A stretch of 64,000 bases of DNA, taken from the NCBI GenBank assembly GCA_020355945.1, contig CP070627.1:8795769-8859768 (forward strand), read 5' to 3'. Source of the stretch: Candidatus Aminicenantota bacterium. Lineage in GTDB: Bacteria > Acidobacteriota > Aminicenantia > UBA2199. The position numbers and the translations under genes are program-made. Each line of letters opens with the position of its first letter. Positions within the stretch are counted from its first letter, which is position 1. Under the pieces are notes generated by a model. That model ran no database searches. It was not told the DNA's origin and worked only from the letters and a program-made list of their open reading frames with translations. Shown here piece by piece: positions 52,701 to 62,000 of this stretch.

Positions 52701-55700
52701 AAAAGGCCTGATGAACTCCTGTATAATGGATTCCGCCTCTGCCTCTTCCCCGGGTTCAAGGTATTGGATCTCAAAATCGATTTCATTGATCCGCCAGATC
52801 CTTTGAACAGGCTCCCCGGCAATGATGGCAAAAGAGGTCCTAAAACTTTCATGCCTCTTAATTAACTGCCTGAAGATGTCTTCAAATTTCTCTTTTTTTA
52901 AACTTCCCTCAATGCACAGGGCAAAGGTTTCATTGTAAGAGGTGTTCCACTCCTGGAACCGGTGCAGGACATACAATCTTCTTTGGGCCGAAGATAATGG
53001 ATAATACTCCTTTGCTTCCAACAGCTTGATTTCGGGGTATACAACTTGTTTCACGGCATGATCAATATACCCGGCCAGGGTTTCCACGGAGGAGTGCTGA
53101 AAAAATTCCGATATAGGGATTTCCACTTTCAATGCTTTTTGCATCTCCGCTATTACACTAAGTGCCTTAAGGGAATCCCCACCCAGATCAAAGAAATCAT
53201 CATGTATCCCAATTTTTTCAAACCCAAAGTAATTCTTCCAGTTATTTACCAGGGTTTTCTCCAGGGGATTTCGAGGGGCAGCGTAAGGTACCGCTAAATT
53301 GGGTCTTGGTTTTAAAGCGCCTTTGTTCTTTTTTTGCTTTTTATCTTCATCTTCCTGGGGCAAAGCCCCTGGTTTCTTTCCTGGCCGCGTCTTCCCGGGT
53401 TCCAGGTGATAGTTCCTGGCAGGAGGGTCTTCATCGATCCAATAACGCTCTCTTTCAAAAGGATATAAAGGTAAGGGTATACGATGTCTCCTTTCCCTGC
53501 GATAGAACTCAGCCCAGTCAATTTCCCCCCCGTAGAGCCAGAACTCTGCCAGGTTATCTAAAAGGTAATAATCATCGGCTGTCTCTTTCCTGGGGTGGCG
53601 AACCAGGTGGATAACCTTTTGCCTGTCATCTCCGGCAAACAACTCCCGGACAAAAGTGCTTAATACATTCCCGGGTCCTACTTCAATAAAAATAGCGGTT
53701 TCCATTTCCATTTCCCCCAATGTTTTTATACCATTGGCAAAGCGCACTGTTTCTCTTAAATGCCTGGTCCAATATGCCGGGGATACGGCCTCATCACCGG
53801 TGATCCAGTTACCGGAGATATTCGATATGTAGGGGATGACAGGAGGTTTTAAGTCAACCCTTTCGACTTCTTCCTGGAATTCCTTTAAGATGGGTTCCAT
53901 CATGGGAGAATGGAAGGCGTGGGAAGTGTGAAGACGGGAACATTGGTATCCCTGTGCTTTCAATTGCTGCTGCAAAGGGTCGATTTCAGATAGGGGCCCG
54001 GAAATCACGCACCGGGATGGGGTATTTACCGCTGCCAGGGCAGTATCCCCTCCTAATAAGGGCAAAATATCCTTTTCAGATGCAGACACAGTTAACATTG
54101 CGCCGGGAGAAAGCTTCTGTATTAATTGTCCCCTGGCCGCCACTAATTTTAAAGCCTGGTCCTGTGAAAATACACCGGCCAGGCAGGCGGCAGTGTACTC
54201 ACCAATGCTGTGACCAATGAGGGCTGCCGGTTGGATGCCCCAGCTCATCAGCAATTTTGCCAGGGCGTATTCAAATGCAAATATCAATGGTTGAGCGATT
54301 CCTGTTTGATTAATATGACCGCCCCCGGCTGCTGGATAAAGAATTTCTTTCGGATCATCACCCATGATGGGCTTTAAGATATCGAAACAGTGGTCTATTT
54401 CTTGACGGAATAGGGGTTCAGCCTGGTAAAGCCCCAGTCCCATGTTCACATACTGGGCACCCTGACCGGGAAACATAAATACCACCACGGGTTTGCTTTC
54501 CGCCGTGGAATGAAAAGCCTTGATTTGATCGGGTGCTTCCAGGGCCGCCGCGGCCTCCTCCAGCGTGGAGCCTACAAAAGCCCGGCGGTACTGGAATCTC
54601 TTTCGTCCCACCTGCAGCGTATAAGCCGCATCCGCCAGTTGAATGCCGGATGCTGCCTGCAAATAATTCCTCATATTATCTGTGGCTTTCGTTAAGGCGG
54701 TTTCGGTTTTGGCCGATAACACCACCATTTTCCACTGACGTCCCGGGGCGGATTTTTCCAGGGAGGGTGCTTCCTCAAGAATCAAATGGGCATTGGTCCC
54801 TCCAATACCAAAGTTACTTACCCCTGCTCTTAAAGGAGAACCACTGCGTTTCCATTCAGCCAATTCCGTATTCACGTAAAAAGGACTGGATTCAAAATCA
54901 ATCTTTGGATTTGGGCTGTGAAAATGCAGTGTGGGAGGAATCAATCGGTGCTTTAAGGCAAGAACAGTTTTGATGAGTGCGGCAATCCCGGCAGCATTTT
55001 CTACATGACCGATATTGGTTTTGACGGTTCCAATTGGACAGAATTGCCTTTTATCGCTGTTAAAAGCCAGTTTTAGGGCCTCGATCTCGATATAATCACC
55101 CAGGGCGGTGGCAGTACCATGGGTTTCGATATAACCGATGGTTTCAGGTTCTATTTCTGCCAGATCCATAGCTGCTTTAATGACCTCTGCCTGCCCTTCG
55201 AGACTGGGAGCCGTATAACCCACTTTTCGATTGCCATCGTTATTAAGAAACGAACTTTTAATCACCGCCATAATATGATCATTGTCATTCATGGCTTCTT
55301 CGATGAGTTTTAACAAAACCACCCCCGCTCCATTGCCAAAAACAGTGCCTTGACTCTTTGCGTCAAAAGCCCTGAGATGACCATCCTGGGAATATATCAT
55401 TCCTTCCTGGTAATAATACCCATGTTTAGGAGGGAAAGTAATGGAAATTCCTCCAGCCAATGCCATGTCGCATTCGCGATTCATTAAGGCCTGGCAGGCT
55501 TCATGCACCGCTACCAGTGAGGTTGAACACTGGGTCACCAATTGGAAACTGGGACCGGTTAAATTGAGTTTGTAGGAAATCCTGGTACTGATCTGGTCTT
55601 TGTCCACCAGGTTTAATGCATTAAAGGTGTCTGCCGCACCACCGCTTCCACTGTAATACACCCTGGCTTGCCAGGGGAAATTATTCTGGGCCCCTACATA

Positions 55701-56084
55701 AAAACCAATGGCCCCTTTATAAGCATAAGGATCATAACCGGCTTGTTCCAGGGCATGCCATACACATTCATGCAGAACGCGGGTTTGCGGGTCCATTTGT
55801 TCGGCTTCCCGCGGGGAATATCCAAAAAAAGAAGCATCAAAATACTCGACTCCTGTTATGTATCCTTTGGCTTTCATATAATTGGGGTGCCGGATATCTT
55901 CCTTATGTACACCACTCTCCAGCAATTCCCGGTCTGAAAAAAAAGCTATGGATTCCACGCCATTTTTTAAATTATTCCAGTATTCTTCGATATGGTTCGC
56001 CCCGGGAAACTTCCCGGCCATACCGATAACAGCTATATCCAGTCCAGGCCGTATATTGTCACTTTGGCTGCATTTTCCCGGCAT
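49767..56084 (-). CDS. Hybrid PKS-NRPS, KS-AT-ACP-C-A(Gly)-PCP
   Basis: 2105 residues. KS (~12-430): Cys in TQCSTSL near 183, His in ETHGTATALGD and KTNIGHVENAAG. AT (~530-840): GHSIGE near 625 and SHAFHS near 720, the malonyl-CoA signature. No KR, DH or ER lies between AT and ACP, so the new beta-keto group should stay unreduced. ACP GGDSLKA is near 966. C (~1018-1440) has HHIITDG near 1154. A (~1453-2000), core TSGSTGKPKG near 1645, has pocket D-I-L-Q-L-G-L-I-W plus Lys, the classic glycine code. The terminal PCP has GGTSVDMI near 2028. Its A-domain loop before TGDL is short, without the insertions found in neighbours. ATG 56084 has GAGGT upstream and lies 7 nt after the preceding stop. Confidence 0.94.
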   Translation of the reverse strand: MPGKCSQSDNIRPGLDIAVIGMAGKFPGANHIEEYWNNLKNGVESIAFFSDRELLESGVHKEDIRHPNYMKAKGYITGVEYFDASFFGYSPREAEQMDPQTRVLHECVWHALEQAGYDPYAYKGAIGFYVGAQNNFPWQARVYYSGSGGAADTFNALNLVDKDQISTRISYKLNLTGPSFQLVTQCSTSLVAVHEACQALMNRECDMALAGGISITFPPKHGYYYQEGMIYSQDGHLRAFDAKSQGTVFGNGAGVVLLKLIEEAMNDNDHIMAVIKSSFLNNDGNRKVGYTAPSLEGQAEVIKAAMDLAEIEPETIGYIETHGTATALGDYIEIEALKLAFNSDKRQFCPIGTVKTNIGHVENAAGIAALIKTVLALKHRLIPPTLHFHSPNPKIDFESSPFYVNTELAEWKRSGSPLRAGVSNFGIGGTNAHLILEEAPSLEKSAPGRQWKMVVLSAKTETALTKATDNMRNYLQAASGIQLADAAYTLQVGRKRFQYRRAFVGSTLEEAAAALEAPDQIKAFHSTAESKPVVVFMFPGQGAQYVNMGLGLYQAEPLFRQEIDHCFDILKPIMGDDPKEILYPAAGGGHINQTGIAQPLIFAFEYALAKLLMSWGIQPAALIGHSIGEYTAACLAGVFSQDQALKLVAARGQLIQKLSPGAMLTVSASEKDILPLLGGDTALAAVNTPSRCVISGPLSEIDPLQQQLKAQGYQCSRLHTSHAFHSPMMEPILKEFQEEVERVDLKPPVIPYISNISGNWITGDEAVSPAYWTRHLRETVRFANGIKTLGEMEMETAIFIEVGPGNVLSTFVRELFAGDDRQKVIHLVRHPRKETADDYYLLDNLAEFWLYGGEIDWAEFYRRERRHRIPLPLYPFERERYWIDEDPPARNYHLEPGKTRPGKKPGALPQEDEDKKQKKNKGALKPRPNLAVPYAAPRNPLEKTLVNNWKNYFGFEKIGIHDDFFDLGGDSLKALSVIAEMQKALKVEIPISEFFQHSSVETLAGYIDHAVKQVVYPEIKLLEAKEYYPLSSAQRRLYVLHRFQEWNTSYNETFALCIEGSLKKEKFEDIFRQLIKRHESFRTSFAIIAGEPVQRIWRINEIDFEIQYLEPGEEAEAESIIQEFIRPFELSRAPLLRVGLLKTAGEKHILMVDMHHIITDGTSHLILTEDFLTLYKGEALPGLQARYKDFTQWQDELLGSEKIKKQEEYWVNEFADPVPELNLPTDYSRPGLLSFEGKWIKYEMPNQAVTALKQLASGQEATLFMVLLAVFNILLSRLSSQEEIICGSVTAGRRRTEFQRIIGMFVNTLALRNYPRSGMTFVEFLSQIRKKTLQAFENQDYQFETLVEKVVKNRDTGRNPLFDVLLVMQNIENPGLDIDSLKVRHYEYEKNTSNFDLTLWIFEIENQLVLAWEYSTKLFKKETIERFIQYFVNTVSGVLENPGQKIAEIEIIPTEEKQRLLVDFNDTAAAYPGDKTVTWLFENQVEQGPDCTALAARGAGAPGAHPDRENTRHIPIIYITYRELNEKANQLARWLRVRGVQPGIIAGLLVNRHVEMMVGILAIVKAGGAYLPLDPFYPADRINNILEDSQASFILTGKAQKELIKNPFEAINIEIKNNSLYCGDSRNPDIFVQSRDLIYVIYTSGSTGKPKGVSIEHRSLINFIKGMTGMIDFGRQDCILSLTTISFDIFGLEAILPLTRGSRVVIGDREEQLNAGAAGAILAKQGITILQVTPSRLSLLLSNRESLHILRNLKYLLVGGEPFPVQLLERARDARGHGKIYNLYGPTETTIWSTVKDVTRGKALNIGRPIANTLVYILDRNQTLLPPGAAGELWIAGDGLARGYLNRPALTAEKFKTNPFEASKPMYCTGDLAKWLADGNIEFLGRIDHQVKIRGFRIELGEIETQLVNYDGIKNAVVISREDEKREKYLCAYVTSDNELEVSQLRAYLLKVLPSYMVPSYFVQLEEIPLTPNRKVDRNALTALGNKLNTGSEYVAPKSDNEIIIANIWKDILPVDEVGVNDNFFDLGGTSVDMIRVNNRLQEIFAADIPVLTMYKYTTIGTLSQFIDSGEAVERADRSEHRDKLTRSQPDRVKMREKRMRRRNG

Positions 56085-56091
56085 ATTGACC

Positions 56092-59000
56092 TCACATCCT
56101 TTTTACCCGCACTCTTTTTTGCAGTTTTTTCCTGGCACTTTGCATTTTAGCGGAACGGTTCGCTGCCGAGGCCGACGGGTCCAAATCTCCTGTTGACCGG
56201 CTCAAATGAAGGGCCAACTGGCTAATCTTCGGGAACCTGAAAAAAGTGCTCACCGGGATTTCCCTGCCGGTGATTACTTTTACTTCCCGGTTTAATTGAA
56301 TAATATCCAGGGAAGTGGCTCCCAATTCGAAAAAATTATCATGAATCCCCACCTGTTCAATACCAAGATAATCCTGCCATATCCGGGCCAGGGTTTTCTC
56401 CATGCGGTTGGTAGGAGCTGCATAAGGAATGGTCATATGGGAACGGGTTTCTTTTCTCTCCCGGGACCTGGATTCTTGTTGGGATTCAAACCGGACCCAG
56501 CGGTTAATTCTTTTCTGCAAATCAGCCGCTGAAATCACCACCTGGTTAACCGTACCCACGCACCACCTCAGCATTCGACGAAACGTGGTTATCCCTTCTT
56601 CCGGTGTAATCAGTAAATAATGTAAGGGGTTGGCCGGGAGATCATTGTCCTGGGAATCCTCGAATAACCAATCTCCCCAGTTCACGGTAAACCATGGGGT
56701 GGGATTGGTGCGGTTAAACCAATAAACAAAAGCATCCAGGAAACTATTGGCAGCAGCATAGGCCGCGAATCCCAACCCCCCCAGGATAGAAGAGGGGGAC
56801 GATATGATGATGCCAAAATCCAGGGCTTTACCCCGGAAGATTTTTTCCAGTACCATGAGTCCGGATATTTTCGGACGAAACTGGGTAATCAATTCATCTT
56901 TACCTGTTTCATCGATGGATTTGATCAATTGGCTGGCGGACGCCACTGCCGCATGGATCACCCCATTGACCGGCCCGAAGCGCTCCTCTGCCAGGGTAAT
57001 TTTTTGCTGCATGTGCAGGGAATCGGCTGCATCACAGTCGATATACAAAACCTCGGCCCCCTGTTTTTCCAGTTCCATTATTTTGCGAATTTTCATCCCG
57101 GCACTCCCGTTACTTTCCCCGGAGCCCAGGTAATTTTCCCATTGGCTCCTGGCCGGCAAGGGGGTAAGTCCTGTCAGGATAAGCCGTGCTTTTATTGTCC
57201 TGGCAAGATAGCCGCAGAGGGTAAAACCGATATTTCCCAGTCCACCGGTGATTAAATACACACCCTGCGGCCTGAGCTGCGGTATATGTTTGTTCTCATC
57301 CTTTAAGCGCACCGGTTTAAAGACCTGCACCCACCGTTGGTTCATTCGATAAGCCACCACCGGATCAATAGATTCGGTCCTGAATTCTACGGACAAATGT
57401 TCCAGCAGGTTGGCTTCCTGCGGGCTCCCGGGTTCCGGCAATTGGATGTCGATGCAGCGGCAGCTTATATTGGTATACTCCTGGGGAATGACTTTTAGCA
57501 ATCCCAGGATAGGTGACTGCTGGGGGGTCAACGGCTCTTCACCCATGATGTCGTGCAGATGGCTGGAAACCGTATAAAGTTTTATACTGCTGGTAAATTC
57601 CGCTTTGACAATGGCCTGGGCCAGGTAAAGGAGACCCTGTACCCCTATCTGCATGGAACGTTGAACTGTCTCTTCAGGTCTGTTCCTGAAGACCTCCACA
57701 TCCTCCCTGTGAGTAATAGTCCATAGATGAACAATTACTGAGGGTATTCGTTTTATGGTTTGCAAATCCTCCATTAACCTGTGATAATCACTGCTTTGTT
57801 GTGGATTCATTTCATAATCATGGTCCCCGGTTTTTCGAAAAGCGGCACCGGCTTTTATCTCGATTAAATCGTGGTACTCCCGGGCCAATCGGTTCTTCAG
57901 CCGCGCCCCCAGGCCGGAGTTATCAACAAAAATAAGCAGGCACGATCCGGGGGGCATTTCAAAACTATCCATCGGCAGCAGTTGGGAACGTTCCCATTGG
58001 GGAAAATAAAACCAGTCCGTAATATCCGGTTTTTTACTGTCAATGTTGTTGTTTAATTCTTTTCCCTTGCCCGTTTCTTTGATCCGGAAGCTCTTCTCCT
58101 GGAAGGGGTAGGTGGGCAGTGGTAGGCGCCCCCTGTGTTGCAGCTGGTGCATTCCCCTCCAATCCACCTGTCCGCCCTTTAACCATAAAAGCCCGATTTT
58201 ATTCAACAAGAAGTGCACATCTGATACCTCACGATCCGGGTGCCTTACCAGGTTCAGGACGGGCTGGCGCCGCTCTTTCCCCATTTGCCGAACCAATAAC
58301 CCGCTTAATTCATGACCGGGTCCCACTTCGACAAACAGGACATCCGGGTCTTTCAATAATTCCTCCAATCCCCTGGCAAACCGGACGGTTTGCCGTAAAT
58401 GAGTGCACCAGTAAGAGGGGTTCACTGCCTCCTCTAAACTGATAGGCTTACCTGTTACATTTGATATATAAGGAATTTGCGGGTTATTTAATTTGATTTT
58501 GCGCATCTGCGCCTCGAATTCTTCCAGGATAGGATCCATTTCTGGCGAATGTATGGCATATGAGGCAGGTACTCGCATACACAGGTATCCCTGTTGTTTC
58601 ATTTCCTGTTCCAATACCTCCACGTCTGCCCCGGGGCCGGAAACCACACAGGATGACCCATTGTCAATGGCTGTGGATAATTTGTTGTATTTAGCCAGGA
58701 AAGGTTCCAATCGGTCCCTTACCAGGGGGATACTCAGCATGGCACCGCCTGGGGTAGCGGAGATCAGCCGCCCCCTGCATACCACTAAGTTTAACGCATC
58801 TTCCAGGCTGAAAACCCCGGAAACCAACGCTGCTGTATATTCCCCGAAACTGTAACCAATCATGGCAGCAGGCCGGATTCCCCACTGCATTAATAACCGG
58901 CTCAATGCATACTCGATTATCAACACCACCACCTGGGCGATTTCAGGTTGGTGGATGCCAGCTCGGTCATTTTTTATCCCGGGACACTCACCAGAACCGC

Positions 59001-62000
59001 GAATAGAAGGATAAAGAATTTCTTTAATATCATATCCCATTAAGGGTTTCAAAATTTCAAAGCATCGGTTCATCTCTTCCCGGAATACCGGTTCTGATTG
59101 GTACAGGCCCAACCCCATATTCACATACTGGGAACCCAGCCCGGGAAACATAAATACAATTGATTTTTTGTTTTCTTCTGTGTAAGAAGTATGAAGGTCT
59201 TCGCTGCCAGGAGTGGATAATTTCTCTGCGGCTTCGCTGGTACAGGAACATACCAGCATTCGCCGGTATTTAAAGGCTTTCCTGCCCACCTGCAGGGTAT
59301 AGGCTGCATCTGCTAAATTGATACCAGGATTTTGCTTGAAATGGTGGGCCAGGTCCCTGCTTATTCGTTCCAGGGTGGTTTCGGTCCTGGCAGATAAGAC
59401 AATTAATTGATAAGGGCGACCCACTGGTTCGTCACTGCATATTTTATGTACTCCACCCTGGGTTTTAACCCTTGCTCCTTGAGTAATGAGCCATTCCTCC
59501 AACACTACATGGACATTCGTTCCACCAATCCCCAGGGAACTGACGCCTGCCCGACGAGGACCCCAACTACCGTTTACAGGCCAATCCTTCAAAATACGAT
59601 TCACATAAAAAGGACTATTCTCAAAATCAATCAAAGGATTTAGTTCCGTGACATTAATCGTGGGGGGAATCTGGCGATGCTTCAGACATAACACCGCTTT
59701 TATCAACCCGACGATACCAGCCGACACATCAAGATGGCCCACATTGGCTTTTACAGATCCCACGGCACAGTATTGCTTTTTTTCCTGGTCTGGTACTGGG
59801 TTCATGCTAAAAGTACGAAATGCCCGGGTCAGGGCTGCGATTTCCACCGGGTCTCCAAGAGAGGTCCCGGTTCCATGGGTTTCTACATAACCAATGGTAT
59901 GAGCAGGCACATCAGCTTCCCGCAGTGCTTTGGTAATCACTTCAAACTGCCCGATTTCACTGGGACTTGTATACCCCACTTTTAACGAACCGTCGTTATT
60001 TAGGGCTGAACCTTTAATCACCGCATAAATATGATCATTATCTTTAACCGCCTCAGGTAATCGTTTTAAAACAACGATTCCAATGCCGTTTCCAAATACG
60101 GTGCCCCTGGCTTTGGCATCAAAGGGGCGACAGTGTCCATCCGGGGATAAATGGCCCCCTTCTGCATGAAAATAACCGGTCCGTTCAGGCACTTTCACTG
60201 CTGCGCCCCCTGCCAGCGCCATATCACATTCGCCGCTTAATAACCCTTGCCTTGCCAGGTGAACAGCCGCCAGGGATGTGGAACATGCACTCTGCACCGT
60301 TACAGCCGGCCCCCTGAGATTAAGTTTGTAAGATACACGAGTGGCAAAAAAGTCCTTATCATTTCCAATCATGGTCTGGAACTCACCCCGCTGCTTTATA
60401 ATACCGGGATTTGCCAGGGCATTGTTCAGCAAATAGATGTTCCATCCCACTCCCGCATAAATCCCAATCAAACCCGGGAATGTTTCCCCCACATACCCTG
60501 CATCTTCCAGTCCCCTCCACGCATGTTCCAGGAATAACCGGTGCTGTGGGTCCATTATCTCTGCTTCTCCCGGGGTTATACCGAAAAAATCCGCATCGAA
60601 ACAGTCTACCTCCCCCAATACTCCACCTGCTGACACAAGCTTCAAATGACCCTGTATAAGCCGGTGCGCCTCCGAACCCTCCAATTCCTCCTCTTTAAAA
60701 AAGGAAATGGATTCCACTCCTTCTTCTAAATTTCTCCAGAATTCACCAATATTCTTTGCACCGGGAACACGAAGAGAAATGCCGATAACCGCGATATGAC
60801 GAGAATCTTTTTTCACCGGATATGAATCCGTTTCAATCCTCTTCATGTCTTTCGCTTCCCGGTCCTCTTCCGGCAAGATCATGTTTTTATCTTCAATTTT
60901 CGTGTTTTTTTGGATAAGTCGGGCTTGATCAGCGATGGTGGGATAATTGAATAATTCGATAATCCCGACTTCATGGTTAAAGGTCTTTTCCAGCTTACTT
61001 TTTAGTTTGATCAACATCAAGGAATGACCGCCCAGGTCGAAGAAATTATCATGGATACCCACCTGTTCTTTGTTCCTATCTAGCAATTGCATCCATATTT
61101 CCCGGATTTTGTTTTCATATTGGTTGGTGGGAGGAATACATCGGCTGCTGCTGGCAAGCCTGCTTTTGGCATCTATTTTCAACAGTGCTTTGCGGTCGAT
61201 TTTGCCGTTAGGTGTGAGAGGGAGTTCTTCCATGGACACAAAATGAGCCGGAACCATGTAATCCGGTAACGTTTTTAATAAATATTGCCTTATCTCAGAG
61301 GCAAAAATTTCCTTACTCGATACCAAAAAAGCATAGAGGTTTTTTTCACCCTGGTGGTCTTCCTTTGCCACTACCGCGGCTTCTTTGAGCTCAGGATAAC
61401 GCAGCACATGGTTTTCAATCTCTCTCAGTTCTACCCGGTTACCGCGTATTTTGACCTGGTGGTCCACTCGCCCCAAATACTCTACTTTCCCATCGGGTAA
61501 CCACCGTCCCAGGTCTCCGGTCCTGTAAAGAATATAGGACATAGGGGACTGATAGGACCTATGATATCCATCGCGGCAATCCCCATAAATCTTTAAATCC
61601 CGGTCAAACTTTTCTGCGGTTAATCCCGGTCGTTTCCAGTAGCCATATCCTACCCCTGCTCCCATAACACATATTTCCCCGGCAACTCCCACCGGTTGCA
61701 GTCGATCATGATGATTTAATATAAAGATATTGGTGTTGAGCGAAGGTGTACCAATAGGCACTGCCCGGGTATTTGTATCCACAGGTATCGTGTAATGCAG
61801 CACATCATCGCAGCATTCGGTTTGACCGTAACAATCTACCAGATCAATGTGTGTATATTTTTCATAGAATTTATTCACTAAAAAGGGTTTGGTCTCTTCC
61901 GAGGTGAGAGCGATTTTGCGCAAACGTTCCAGCTTGATCTTCTCCTTGCCTTCATCCAATAAGAATAAATACGCCTTTAATACCGAGGGAATAACCTCGA

